Shown: positions 1-8,787 of the stretch, one piece after another
How positions within the stretch are numbered: position 1 is the stretch's first letter
Layout of the letters: every line of letters begins with the position of its first letter
Assembly (NCBI RefSeq): GCF_005938215.1
Contig: NZ_VCPD01000012.1
Coordinates: 1 to 60,235 of the forward strand
Direction of reading: 5' to 3'
DNA from: Ruegeria sediminis
GTDB taxonomy: Bacteria > Pseudomonadota > Alphaproteobacteria > Rhodobacterales > Rhodobacteraceae
DNA: 60,235 bases
Position numbers and translations under genes: made by a program
The notes under the pieces: model-generated
Databases searched by the model: none
Told to the model about the DNA's origin: nothing
The model's input: only the letters and a program-made list of their open reading frames with translations

Positions 1-666
1 CAGCTCAATCCGGGAGAGGCCATCGGGGTGATCGGCAAGAGCGGCTCCGGCAAGACCACGCTGGCCAAATCCATTCTGGGACTGTGGCCCCCTGCGGCAG
101 GTGAGATCCGTCTCGGTGGCGCCAGCCTGGACCAGTATGACCCGGAAGACCTGGGGCGCCACATCGGCTATCTGCCGCAGCAGGTCATCCTGTTCAACGG
201 CACCGTGGCAGAGAACATCGCCCGGCTGTCGCGGAACCCGGATCCGAACAAGGTCATCGCCGCGGCAAAGAAAGCAAATGCCCATGAGCTGATCCTGAGC
301 CTGGAGAAGGGTTATGACACGATCTTGCAGGGCAATGACAGCCAGCTCTCCGGCGGGCAGAAACAGCGGATCGCTTTGGCGCGCGCTCTCTATGGCGATC
401 CGGTCCTGCTGATCCTGGATGAACCCAACTCGGCCCTGGATGCTGATGGCACTGAGGCGCTCAACGCAGCGGTGCGGGAACTCAAGGCTGAAGGCAAGTC
501 GGTGATGATCATGACCCACCGGCCACAGGCGATTTCGGAATGCGACCGGCTGGCGGTGGTGGAGCGCGGCCAGATCGCAAAGATTGGCAGCCGTGATGAC
601 GTGCTGAGCGCACTGGTTCAGAATGCCGGGGTGATCAAACGGCAATTTGCCAAGGCGGGTGAGTGA
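1..666 (+). CDS. RTX type I secretion ABC transporter, C-terminal (nucleotide-binding) part
   Basis: This is the ATPase half of a type I secretion ABC exporter. It powers one-step export of C-terminally tagged RTX proteins across both membranes. The reading frame is open from base 1 and continues from the gene that runs off the window end at 59039-60235, since the two ends overlap by 123 identical bases. The joined gene is 580 codons, the normal length for PrtD/AprD-type exporters. Visible motifs are Walker A GKSGSGKTT (nt 34-60, about residue 370), signature LSGGQKQR (nt 346-369), Walker B LLILDEPNSALD (nt 409-444) and the H-loop MTHRP. Its stop overlaps the start of the adaptor gene (TGATG), so the two are translationally coupled. 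Likely substrates are the RTX proteins encoded just upstream across the join. Confidence 0.95.
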   Translation, partial: QLNPGEAIGVIGKSGSGKTTLAKSILGLWPPAAGEIRLGGASLDQYDPEDLGRHIGYLPQQVILFNGTVAENIARLSRNPDPNKVIAAAKKANAHELILSLEKGYDTILQGNDSQLSGGQKQRIALARALYGDPVLLILDEPNSALDADGTEALNAAVRELKAEGKSVMIMTHRPQAISECDRLAVVERGQIAKIGSRDDVLSALVQNAGVIKRQFAKAGE

Positions 667-1982
667 TGTCGGATATCGTCGCTGCAAAGCAAGGCCCGGC
701 CTGGCGCATTACGATTCCGGCCATTGTCGGTTTCACCGCCCTGATCATTCTGATTGGCGGACTGGGGATCTGGAGCACCCGGACACAATTGGCCGGCGCC
801 ATCGTATCCTCTGGGGTTATCGAGGTTCAGACGAACCGGCAGGTTGTCGAACATCCCGATGGCGGGGTGGTCGGCGAGATCCTGGTCCGCGATGGCGCCA
901 AGGTCGCGGCCGGCGATCTGCTGCTGCGGTTTGATGATACGTTTCTCGCATCCGAAAAGGCCATCGTCGAAGGCCAATTGTTCGAGCTTCTGGCCCGCAA
1001 GGCCCGGCTGGAGGCCGAACGGGACGGCGTCAGCGTTCAGGAACTGGAAGACAGGTTTGCCGAACTCCAGAGCCAGGAACCCATTGGCGATGATCTAATG
1101 GCCGGGCAGCGGCGGCTGTTTCTGGCCCGTGCGGAAACGTTCGCGAAACAGGCCGAGCAACTGCACGAACAGCGCATTCAGATCGAAAACGAGATTATTG
1201 GGACCCAAGCCCAGCTGGTTGCCATGCGCCGGCAGGTCAAGCTGATCGCGAATGAACTTCGGGACCAGCAAAGCCTGCTGAACCGGGGTCTTACCCCGGC
1301 CAGCCGGGTTTCCGCCCTGCAACGCGAGGAGGCCGGCCTGGAGGGACAGATCGGCCAGCTGGAAGCCACGGTGGCGCGGCTCAAGGGGCAGATCGCCAGC
1401 ACCGAGATCGAGGTCTTGCGGTTGACCGCCTCCCGTCGCGAGGAAGCAATCTCCATGCTGCGGGACCTACAGTTCCAGGAGGTCGACCTGGCCGAACGCC
1501 GTTTGTCCCTGGCCGAGCGCCTGTCCCGCCTCGACATCCGCGCCCCGGTGGCCGGCACGGTCTACGGCAGCCAGGTCTTCGCCCTGCAATCGGTGATCCA
1601 GCCGGGTGAAGCGATGATGTATGTGGTGCCGCAGGATACGCCTTTGCTGGTCGCGGCGCGTGTGGATGCGATCCATGTGGACCAGCTCCATGTCGGTCAA
1701 CCCGTCACCTTGCGGTTCCCGGCTTTCAACCAGCGCCAGACTCCGGAACTGGAAGGTCACGTCATCAATATCTCGGCCGACGTGTTCACCGATGAAAACA
1801 CGAGGTTCAGCTTCTACCGCGCCGAGCTTGTTCTCGATGAAGGGCAGAACAAGCGCCTGAACGGGCAGGTCCTCTTGCCAGGCATGCCTGTCGAAGCCCT
1901 CATCAAGACAGATGAACGGACGCCACTGTCCTATCTGGTGAAACCGCTGTCGGATTATTTCACGAAGGCGTTCAGGGAGTGA
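666..1982 (+). CDS. HlyD-family membrane fusion protein of the type I secretion system
   Basis: Periplasmic adaptor linking the ABC exporter to a TolC-type outer-membrane channel. The protein has a short cytoplasmic N-terminus and one membrane segment at about residues 17-38. A lipoyl/barrel-sandwich half follows (VVGEILVRDGAKVAAGDLLL). A long charged alpha-hairpin region spans about residues 95-280, and the second half-lipoyl motif APVAGTVYG precedes a beta-barrel C-terminus. Its length of 438 aa is normal for PrtE/AprE/HlyD proteins. The ATG at 666 shares its A with the TGA of the ABC gene; a GTG three bases earlier is possible. No outer-membrane component follows, so the channel is presumably supplied from the chromosome. 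Confidence 0.93.
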   Translation: MSDIVAAKQGPAWRITIPAIVGFTALIILIGGLGIWSTRTQLAGAIVSSGVIEVQTNRQVVEHPDGGVVGEILVRDGAKVAAGDLLLRFDDTFLASEKAIVEGQLFELLARKARLEAERDGVSVQELEDRFAELQSQEPIGDDLMAGQRRLFLARAETFAKQAEQLHEQRIQIENEIIGTQAQLVAMRRQVKLIANELRDQQSLLNRGLTPASRVSALQREEAGLEGQIGQLEATVARLKGQIASTEIEVLRLTASRREEAISMLRDLQFQEVDLAERRLSLAERLSRLDIRAPVAGTVYGSQVFALQSVIQPGEAMMYVVPQDTPLLVAARVDAIHVDQLHVGQPVTLRFPAFNQRQTPELEGHVINISADVFTDENTRFSFYRAELVLDEGQNKRLNGQVLLPGMPVEALIKTDERTPLSYLVKPLSDYFTKAFRE

Positions 1983-2255
1983 AGTGAATGGCTTTTGCGG
2001 AAATTCTCATTCGAGTTTAGAGTTCACCGCGGAATTGCTGTCCAGATCTGAATCTGAACCCCAGTCAGAGGTTTGCGGCCGGGGCAGGGGAGCTGTATCT
2101 GGGTCTGCCCAAATCAGAAGTCTTTTCCCGCCTGGCTTGAGCATTTTCCGACCGCGGCGTGTGGGTTGAGGCTGAGTAGGCACTTTGTCCCGCAACATGG
2201 AAACCAGCTTTTCGTCTGAGCTGCGGCGCACTGCATTCTTGGAAGGCGCAATTGT

Positions 2256-2528
2256 CTATCCATCTGTCCGCCGCAGCCAAGCTCTGGATACAATGCTCGC
2301 ACATACTGCACCAAGCCCAAGCTTGAACCCCCAATCAATAATCATGCCTACCGTGCGCTGCCCCAGTGTTTCGCCGAATGCTCCACACAAAAGGACGCTT
2401 CCTCGTCCGGGATATTCCCAGGAGTGCATTGGGCAATGATCCACCAAGACAAGTCCAGTAATGGTAACCGCCGCCGCCACCCCAAAAACGAATGCTGCCA
2501 ATATGACGAAGTTGCGCAAGATATTCAT
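2256..2528 (-). CDS. Small hypothetical membrane protein (90 aa)
   Basis: Not recognised. The protein begins with a hydrophobic segment (MNILRNFVILAAFVFGVAAA) that could be a signal anchor. It has two cysteines in the middle (DHCPMHS, VLLCGAF) and a second moderately hydrophobic stretch near the C-terminus. A GGGAAAG sequence sits a few bases upstream of the ATG, which supports this start. It lies alone between the secretion adaptor and the HIRAN gene. The 270 bases between 1983 and 2255 show no convincing gene. Confidence 0.5.
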   Translation of the reverse strand: MNILRNFVILAAFVFGVAAAVTITGLVLVDHCPMHSWEYPGRGSVLLCGAFGETLGQRTVGMIIDWGFKLGLGAVCASIVSRAWLRRTDG

Positions 2529-2618
2529 TTCTTTCCCTAGCTGTAGCGGGTTGCATTGTGAACTGAACCCGGTTTCGACCGGATACCTTGTCTAAGGCAA
2601 GTCGACTTCAGTACTTTC

Positions 2619-3734
2619 CTATTTCCTGGCGCCGGGCGCTGTGGAAACGACAACTCCCAACTTTCTGGCCCTCTCTACAAGGTCACTGTATCGCTTGCCA
2701 TTCCCACTGGGAAAGTGCCGCGTCCATGCTTCCAGGAATCGCTTTTCCAGATCTTTGTGCCCGGCTTTTCGCAGGATGACCGCGATCCGATAGGCATAGT
2801 AGGGTGCCGGCACCTCGCCGGTCTTCAGCCAGAAGTCAAAGCTCTTTTGAACGATTGATACCTGCTGCTCCAAGTTGTTGTCAGCCTTCTTCATGAAGTC
2901 CTCGCACTCTCCGTCGGACATTTGAAGATGCGAAAGAGGGTGCTGCTCTTTCGAACGGCGCTCGATTTCTTTTTGGGCACCATCAGAATCGCTGATGAAA
3001 TCAATCTTTCGACTTTCAATGAGATTGCTGACTTGCTTTCCTGAGAGGGGCTCTGTGGCGTTCATGTGGTCAATCAGGGTCAATAGAATGGAGCTGTCCA
3101 CATCTATTGCTTGAGCATCGACCGGCGGTTTTTCAGGCGCCTCTTCCCATCCGTTCTCCCTACGAACCTTTACCGGTGGGATTAAACCCGCAACCGACAC
3201 AATAATCTTAGAGTGGCCAATCTTTGCCTGTTTGAGCTCCGCCGCTGTCGGCATACCAGCGGGCAAGCTGGCCGCTTTCTCTGCAATATCCCGTGGTACG
3301 AAACCAATGAAGAATTCCTTGGCATCGACAAAACCGACGACTTTTAGGGCGTTTTTGTCGTATTGATTTATTGGATCAGGAACCAACTTCACACCGAACG
3401 AACGACCTCTCGATGAGGCGATTTCAGCCGCCGACAGAAAATCCAGCACTTCTCCCTTTCGATGATGGGTGCCAGCCACCTCAAACCAGCCACTGAAAAT
3501 CTTCCAGTTTACCCAATCACCAGCCGGATGGTTTTTGCTGAACTGGATGACCCGCATCCGGTCGTCAGGGCTAGGCCTGAAAACACCGCTGCTCTGGGTG
3601 CGATGGTGCGATGGGGCAGGGGGTCGAGGCTGCTCCAAGGGTGGCCCACCGGTCTCATTTGATGGCCTTTTGCGCTTGGAAACCAAGATTACGACCAATG
3701 CCAGTATGCCCAAAAGAAGAATCAGTTCGGTCAA
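2619..3734 (-). CDS. Membrane-anchored HIRAN-domain protein
   Basis: The protein is 371 aa. An N-terminal membrane anchor (residues 3-19, ending in KRKR, so the body is probably cytoplasmic) is followed by a proline-rich linker. A HIRAN-like domain lies at about residues 80-160, recognised by VAGTHHRKGEVLDFL, then FGVKLVPDPINQYDKNAL, then FFIGFVPRDIAEKA. HIRAN domains in SNF2-type proteins such as HLTF bind DNA 3' ends, and stand-alone bacterial versions are usually of unknown role. The C-terminal 170 residues are charged and helical and not recognised. A membrane anchor on a HIRAN domain is unusual. The gene is single and is not in an operon with nucleases or helicases. Confidence 0.75.
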   Translation of the reverse strand: MTELILLLGILALVVILVSKRKRPSNETGGPPLEQPRPPAPSHHRTQSSGVFRPSPDDRMRVIQFSKNHPAGDWVNWKIFSGWFEVAGTHHRKGEVLDFLSAAEIASSRGRSFGVKLVPDPINQYDKNALKVVGFVDAKEFFIGFVPRDIAEKAASLPAGMPTAAELKQAKIGHSKIIVSVAGLIPPVKVRRENGWEEAPEKPPVDAQAIDVDSSILLTLIDHMNATEPLSGKQVSNLIESRKIDFISDSDGAQKEIERRSKEQHPLSHLQMSDGECEDFMKKADNNLEQQVSIVQKSFDFWLKTGEVPAPYYAYRIAVILRKAGHKDLEKRFLEAWTRHFPSGNGKRYSDLVERARKLGVVVSTAPGARK

Positions 3735-3856
3735 AATTCCCTCCGTGAAATCGAACTAGGCGCACTTGCACGCCCACAGACAATTGGACTGTCAGCAAGC
3801 CGCCAGCGCAACGTTTTGCTATCAAGTCAGCGAATTTTTTTGACCGGTGACATGAT

Positions 3857-4016
3857 ATGGTCAGACCCATGAATGACAACTTCGACATCTCTCAGCGACC
3901 TGCCCAAAGGGACGTTCAGCGCGCATGTGATGAGGCACTGGAGAATGCGCTCGTTTGTGTCGACGTGGATGGAGCCTACATCAAAACTGTTGAGGATTAC
4001 GGCTCGGTGAGCACAC
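3857..4016 (+). pseudogene. 5' fragment of an unknown gene cut by an IS21-type element
   Basis: An open frame begins at 3857 (ATG, with another in-frame ATG at 3869) and reads MVRPMNDNFDISQRPAQ onward for about 53 codons. It is interrupted at 4017 by the terminal inverted repeat of the IS21-like element, after which the frame runs through IS sequence to 4162. The N-terminal part is acidic and not recognised. No continuation of the gene is visible on the far side of the element near 5613, so it may have been lost in a later deletion. Confidence 0.4.
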
Positions 4017-5612
4017 TGTCAACGGCGGAACGATTTCCGGCCATAGGGCGGCGCAAAACCCGGCCAATTTCAGGTGTGACTGGCGCCTTGGTCCGTCAGG
4101 ACCAAATCTGGCTTGGCTTTCGACCCGGCACAGCAGCAGGTGCTTCACGGCATCAACGCTGATGGCACCCATTTGCAAGGCCGTCTTCACCGCGGCATGG
4201 ACGTCCTCCATCTCGAAGCTCTCGATCAACCGCAGGACCTGCACGGACTCGCGCCGAACGGCCTTGAGCAAACGCGCCTCCATCAGCCGTTGAAGAGTAT
4301 GGAAGGCCTTGGGAAGATCCCAGTTCGCCAGCGGCGCGGCCTGGTCGAACGCCCCGATCTTCTGTTCGATCAGGGGAAGGTAGTGCAGCGGATCGAAGAT
4401 CATGTCTTCGCGGTCGTAGCTGCGCGGGTGCCGCGCAATGACGTCGCCGCCGCAACCGATCACCACCCGGTCAACGTAGCCGCGGATCCAGACATCACGG
4501 TGACCGTAGGCGACCGGCACTGAATAGTCGTTGGTCTTGTAGCGCACGAGTGACAGGGAACTGACACGGCCCGTGGCCTGGTCGCAAGCCTCGAAGGGCC
4601 TGGCCGGCAACGCAGCCATCGCGTCCAGATCATGCTGAAGCCGCTCGCCAATCGTCGCGCCATGATCGCGCAGCGTATCGCCCTGGCGCCTCCGGCTTTG
4701 TTCTTCCAGCCATAGATTGAAGGCCTCCCAGGTTGGGAAGCTCGGGACCGGCACCATGAAGTTGCGTCTGGCATAACCGACCAGGCCCTCGACCGCACCT
4801 TTGTCGTTGCCCTTTCCAGGGCGGCCATACCGATCCCGGATCACGTAGTGAGACAGAACCTCGCTGAAGAGCCGGGCCCGCCTGCGTGCCCCATCCGGCT
4901 GGATGCGGGCAACCAGGCAGCGGTCATTGTCGTAGAGCACCGAGAGAGGGACACGGCCGACGAAGGCAAAGGCATGCACATGGCCGTCCATCTGTCACCC
5001 GGCAGGCGATTGCGAAGCAAGCTGCCGAGAGGGCATGCCTCGGCTGGCGCCGCAGGATAGGCGCGAACATAACAGGCATCGCTATGCGGCAAATCCAGTG
5101 CGAAGAAATGGGCTTTCTGCTCGACCCCGCCGATCACGACGGTCGCTTCGCCACAATCGGCCTGTGCGTGACCCGGCGGATGCTGGAGCGGCACGAACAT
5201 CTCGCGGCTGCGGCGGGCATGCTCACGGACATAGTCCTTGATGATCGTGTAGCCGCCGGCAAAGCCATGCTCGTCGCGCAGCCGCTCGAAAATCCGTTTC
5301 GCCGTGTGGCGCTGCTTGCGCGGCCGCTCCTGATCTTCCAAAAGCCACTGGTCGATGATCATCGTGAACTCGTCCAACTTCGGACGCCGGATCGGGGCCG
5401 TTCGCCGAGAGCCCGGCGGCACCGAAAACACGATCATCTTGTCGACGCTGTCGCGCGAGATCCCAATATGACGGGCGATGGCTCGCTTGCTCATGCCGTC
5501 GCGGAAATACGCATGGCGAACCTTCCGATAAAGTTCCACGGTGAAAAATGCTCCCGCCCTCCCTGAAACCAGAAAGGGCCAAAACTGGCCGGTTTTTACG
5601 CCGCCCGCAGCA
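4017..5612 (-). mobile_element. Defective IS21-family insertion sequence
   Basis: One end starts with TGTCAACGGCGGAACG at 4017. The far end, read inward from 5612, begins TGCTGCGGGCGGCG. Both 27-base ends finish in CCGGCCA, as expected for the imperfect ends of this family. Inside lies a broken istA transposase and no istB, so a segment containing the 3' end of istA and all of istB has been lost near 4045-4120. The hexamers flanking the two ends (GCACAC and GGATCA) are not a target duplication. A second isolated copy of the first 27 bases occurs at 28497. Confidence 0.7.
4120..5539 (-). pseudogene. istA: IS21-family transposase IstA, frameshifted and 3'-truncated
   Basis: The N-terminal half starts at 5539 (MELYRKVRHAYFRDGMSKRA), with a helix-turn-helix and the first part of the integrase core (HAQADCGEATVVIGG, FALDLPHSDACYVRAYP). 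The frame breaks near 4990-5060 and resumes in another frame as DGHVHAFAFVGRVP, followed by LYDNDRC and KGNDKGAVEGLVGYARRNF. IstA proteins are normally about 500 aa in one frame. The C-terminal end departs from the family after VDAVKHLLLCRVE. Both defects, plus the missing istB helper ATPase, should leave the element unable to move on its own. Confidence 0.85.
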
Positions 5613-5718
5613 GGATCATCCCGCCGCTACCGTGGCAGTCTCTCGCACCGCCGCTTACATGGTCTACATACGGGGCAGTTGTTCAAAACGATAGGCGCTG
5701 GCGAAGTGCTCAGCCTAG

Positions 5719-6327
5719 TCAAACGAGGCCGTGGACCTGCGCAAATGGGTCCCAGTCTTTGTCCATATGCCAGTCGTACTCGCTCCATGTCGCGACCTTT
5801 TTGGCTGTCTCGCGGTCGTGCATCAGCGCGATGGCTCCCAGAGCCATATCCATCCCGGCTGAGACACCGGATGATGTAATGAACTTGCCGTCTTCGACCC
5901 ATCGGGCTTGTTTCACCCAATCTACCTTCGGATATTGACCCGCGATTTTGGTGTAGGCCGCTTTGTTTGTCGTTGCGCGACGCCCATCCAAAACACCAGC
6001 ACCTGCAAGAAGCAAACTGCCTGTGCATACACTTAAGACATACTCCGCAGAATCTGACGTGGTTCTGATCCAATCCAGGAGAGCCGTGTTGTTCACTTCG
6101 CCGCGCGTCCCCATTCCTCCGGGGATGAACATGACATCGAAATGAACTGAATCCTTAATCGTTGTGTCCGGATTGGCACGAACTTGTTGATTGCTTGCGA
6201 TGGGATCAGACGTCTCTGCGACCAGTTGGAGGTTAAAATCGTCTTTGAGCAGCCCGAACATCTCAAGCGGCCCGAAGAGGTCCAGCAACTCAAACCCAGG
6301 AAAGATCAACGCCCCTACACGCCGCAT
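5719..6327 (-). CDS. DJ-1/PfpI family protein (isonitrile hydratase-like)
   Basis: The 202-aa protein covers the whole class I glutaminase-like fold. It opens with VGALIFPGFELLDLFGPLEMF, with the conserved acidic residue in the first loop. The nucleophile elbow is VCTGSLLLAGAGVLDGRRATT, where the Cys is expected to be catalytic. It ends with TSSGVSAGMDMALG. This pattern matches the InhA/isonitrile-hydratase branch, whose members hydrate isonitriles to N-formamides or act as uncharacterised hydrolases. The actual substrate cannot be told from sequence. The gene stands alone between the IS21 scar and a repeat at 6468. Confidence 0.85.
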   Translation of the reverse strand: MRRVGALIFPGFELLDLFGPLEMFGLLKDDFNLQLVAETSDPIASNQQVRANPDTTIKDSVHFDVMFIPGGMGTRGEVNNTALLDWIRTTSDSAEYVLSVCTGSLLLAGAGVLDGRRATTNKAAYTKIAGQYPKVDWVKQARWVEDGKFITSSGVSAGMDMALGAIALMHDRETAKKVATWSEYDWHMDKDWDPFAQVHGLV

Positions 6328-6467
6328 TGCTTGGCCTCTCTCATCAAATCACTTAGACCGCACATTAGCGCTGACCAAATGGTCGCTCCACCTTCAATTT
6401 GGTGGCCCCTGTCTCGTCGATTTAATGACCGGACAATCGTACATCTTGCAGCATCGAGCTGTTTGGG

Positions 6468-6512
6468 CTCGAAGCCGCTGTCGGCCCATACTTGTCAGAT
6501 GACCGCTCAGCG
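6468..6512 (+). repeat. 45-bp repeat, inverted copy at 23266-23310
   Basis: The stretch starting CTCGAAGCCGCTGTCGG is the exact reverse complement of 23266-23310. Weaker similarity (a shared GCAGCATC) continues for another 20 bases on one side. It lies in a 210-bp gap without a convincing gene. The two copies bracket 16.8 kb of patchwork DNA in inverted orientation. Confidence 0.8.
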
Positions 6513-6540
6513 GACAAAACGGACCTTCACAGGAAGCCTT

Positions 6541-7281
6541 CTATAAGGAATTTGAGGTTATGCAGGACACAAACGCTCGCGCATTGCGCGACATGTGCTG
6601 CCAATGGGGTAGAAGCTTCAGGGAATAATCGATATCGAAGTCGACCAGCGGCGACTCCATGTAATGCCGACAGCCCGGATACGGGACTGAACCGGGCTTT
6701 TTGCACGTTATCACGTCGGTGATTTGACCACTGGAGTTGCGGGAAATGTACAGGTCTGTATCACTGGCAACGCTGGTTTCTGGATCTCTGGAGGGTGGAG
6801 CATCTGACACCAGTGTTTCCAATCCAAGTATCGAATCGACGGCGTAAAACTCGGGCACATCAGTGACTGTGTATCCTCGAATGCGCGTGGCGAAATGCTC
6901 AGCGACAGAGTCCATCGGCCTATAGTCGGTCAACAAAATACCGACATAGGGCCCCTCCTGACGTTTTGGCAAAAGCTCAGGTGGCCAGGGCGTGAATCTC
7001 TCACCGTGAATCCGCAGAACCTGACCTTGCCGCGTCGTGCTATCTCGCCATTTGAGTCGCGGGTCGAAATAACCGCGCGGGATGCTCAATCGAACCTTCT
7101 CCGCGCCAGGCTGAAACTCAAGGAAAACAGTTAGATTGGTCGACTGGTCCGAAGAGCAAATGAACGGCGATGGCTCGAAAGTAGACGCATCGTAGATTTC
7201 AGCGGTTGATCGGGACGTGACAGCTACCACAGGGAGTATGCCGACGATTATCGAGATGGTCCGGAGGATTACATTCCGCAT
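6541..7281 (-). CDS. Exported hypothetical protein, paralog of the protein at 51206-51985
   Basis: The 246-aa protein has an N-terminal signal-like segment (VILRTISIIVGILPVVAVTS) and a mature part starting near EIYDASTFEPSPFICSS. The family is not recognised. From YDASTF to the end it closely matches the product of 51206-51985. The first 90 and last 60 residues are nearly identical, while the middle (around DYRPMDSVAEH) and the signal peptide differ. Three or four cysteines are conserved (FICSS, ITCKK, YPGCRH, VSCIT), which would suit a disulfide-bonded periplasmic or secreted protein. This copy is far from the RTX locus, whereas its paralog lies inside it. Confidence 0.7.
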   Translation of the reverse strand: MRNVILRTISIIVGILPVVAVTSRSTAEIYDASTFEPSPFICSSDQSTNLTVFLEFQPGAEKVRLSIPRGYFDPRLKWRDSTTRQGQVLRIHGERFTPWPPELLPKRQEGPYVGILLTDYRPMDSVAEHFATRIRGYTVTDVPEFYAVDSILGLETLVSDAPPSRDPETSVASDTDLYISRNSSGQITDVITCKKPGSVPYPGCRHYMESPLVDFDIDYSLKLLPHWQHMSRNARAFVSCITSNSL

Positions 7282-7386
7282 CTACTCAAAGTAGAAAATC
7301 CATACTAGAGATTCAAGCACAGCGTTTCACGTTGCCCCGGCAAACCTATGTCTTAGAAGGGCTCGAAGCGGACAAAGGGCTCGGTT

Positions 7387-7668
7387 ATGATCTCGACCAT
7401 GGATCCAGATATTCGAGCATATGATGAGGCCATTGCTGCGAACGAAGAAACGTTTCCCGATCATGTGGCAAAGCGGCTGATTAACGGGGAAGTCCCACTC
7501 AAAGTTTTCCGCGAATATCGTGGTTTGGCAGGGGCCGATCTAGCGAGCAGGGCAGGGGTCCAGTTGGATCAGATTATGGCAATCGAGGCCGGAAATAGTC
7601 AGGGCTCACCTGAGATCATGAATAGTTTAGCGACTGCGTTAGGATTGGAGAGCGATGACCTGACCTGA
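7387..7668 (+). CDS. Small XRE-type helix-turn-helix protein (93 aa)
   Basis: The C-terminal 55 residues form an XRE-like helix-turn-helix: KVFREYRGLAGADLASRAG, then VQLDQIMAIEAGN, then SLATALGLESDDL. The N-terminal 40 residues (DPDIRAYDEAIAANEET, FPDHVAKRLINGE) match the lead-in common in type II antitoxins and small plasmid regulators. An AAGGG sits about 8 bases ahead of the ATG at 7387, and an ATG at 7399 is an alternative. No toxin-like partner is adjacent on either side, so a regulatory or orphan-antitoxin role is inferred. Confidence 0.65.
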   Translation: MISTMDPDIRAYDEAIAANEETFPDHVAKRLINGEVPLKVFREYRGLAGADLASRAGVQLDQIMAIEAGNSQGSPEIMNSLATALGLESDDLT

Positions 7669-7933
7669 TCGGTTTTCCCAGGTCTCGGCCAACGGTCCTG
7701 TCATAATGTCAGCGAGTGAATGGCCGTTGCGCCCATGCCATTCTGCCTGAGCGGCGAGGACCCCAGCTTTCTCCCTGATCAAGGTAGGGACATCGGTCTC
7801 TGGATCGGCGGTGGTATTCTGGGGGCAGGTGCTTTGTCATCAGCTTTCATGTCATGAAACTATATGGTCGTCGCAACAATAGAAACCCCGAACAACGACC
7901 AGGGTTTCTGAACCTTGCCAATGAAACTGATTT

Positions 7934-8296
7934 TCAGACCGCAGGTGCAGTCGCCGTGCTCGAAATTTCTTCACGCCATGCATCCATTAGTGGCTCAGGA
8001 TCGGCACCAGCAATGCAGGCATTCAGAATTTCGTGACCGCGATCACCAATTGCGATGTGATGTGGGATCTCAGTTTCATAACGGCTGCTAATTTTGCCGT
8101 TGTACTCGGCACCGTCATGAGCGGGCTCATATGTACTGATGATAGCCTGAGCATCCGTCCAATCTGACCAGCTGGCGCCATTGTTGTCATTGTTGCCGAC
8201 CACACAGTCGATCAACCATTCAACGGCATCGTACTGGGCCATTTCTGTGGCATCAGCAAATGCGAATGGTCCGTCAGCGCTTCGATTTAGAGTCAT
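7934..8296 (-). CDS. Hypothetical acidic protein (120 aa)
   Basis: Not recognised. The start is set at 8296 (MTLNRSADGPFAFADATE) because AGGAGAA precedes it at good spacing; the frame is open further upstream but looks non-coding there. The protein is acidic and tryptophan-containing (EWLIDCVVGNNDNNGASWSDW) with no signal peptide or membrane segment. It is transcribed away from the CRISPR-like repeats and the XRE gene. The 265 bases between 7669 and 7933 show no gene. Confidence 0.5.
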   Translation of the reverse strand: MTLNRSADGPFAFADATEMAQYDAVEWLIDCVVGNNDNNGASWSDWTDAQAIISTYEPAHDGAEYNGKISSRYETEIPHHIAIGDRGHEILNACIAGADPEPLMDAWREEISSTATAPAV

Positions 8297-8433
8297 CTGG
8301 TTCTCCTGAAAAGGTCGCATGTGTGCGCCATGTGCGGGCCACAAGCGGGATTGGTTATGCTGCCTACACGGCAGAGAACGACCACCAGAGCACCGGAAAA
8401 TGCCGGCGAGGAACACCAATGATATCCCTCGCC

Positions 8434-8548
8434 TCTAAGCCGCCTGTGCGGCACGTTGATGTTGCTTACGAAACTCACGCGAAGCGGGTCTCTATTTGTA
8501 AGCCAGGTCCCGATTGGGCCCTGTTTTCTTCTAAGCCGCCTGTGCGGC
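8434..8548 (-). repeat. Two type I-F-like CRISPR repeat cores, 96 bp apart
   Basis: The 19-mer TCTAAGCCGCCTGTGCGGC occurs at 8434-8452 and again at 8530-8548. It folds as GCCGC-CTGT-GCGGC and matches the core of type I-F repeats (read on the minus strand, GCCGCACAGGCGGCTTAGA). Only the core is conserved: the flanks differ between copies, and the spacing is 96 bp rather than the usual 60. No cas gene is in the window. The surrounding gap 8297-8787 holds no convincing gene. This could be a decayed mini-array or an unrelated hairpin repeat. Confidence 0.4.
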
Positions 8549-8653
8549 TGACACCGGCTTTCGACAGCGTCCATTCGAACACTTGCTGAATATACTATGG
8601 CCCCAGAAGGGTCAACAAAAAAATCGCTATAAGCAACTGTTTTGTAACATTTT

Positions 8654-8678
8654 TTTGTAATACAAATGGTATTACAAA
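8654..8678. promoter_or_regulatory. Perfect inverted repeat upstream of the XRE regulator
   Basis: TTTGTAATAC and GTATTACAAA are perfect 10-base arms separated by AAATG, inside a T/A-rich promoter-like stretch about 110 bases ahead of the XRE gene at 8788. A further half-site (TTTGTAAC) lies just before it at 8641. The symmetry fits a dimeric DNA-binding protein, plausibly the downstream XRE regulator acting on its own promoter. Confidence 0.55.
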
Positions 8679-8787
8679 CCATCCAGTAACCTTCAATAAT
8701 GCACCCCTTTAACTTCCTATATTGAAGCTTCTTGTATCTTGCTCCCGTGGACCCAACTTTGTCACCATGGCAATTGAAGGCAGGGAA

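Noticed and set aside
2007..2334. Overlapping frames between the secretion adaptor and the small membrane gene
   Set aside because: They lack ribosome-binding sites and protein-like composition.
4113..5566. Plus-strand frames across the IS21 region
   Set aside because: They are shadows of the istA pseudogene, which shows transposase motifs on the minus strand.
8434..8548. A functional CRISPR array
   Set aside because: There are only two cores, 96 bp apart with unlike flanks, and no cas genes, so I list it as a repeat and not as an array.
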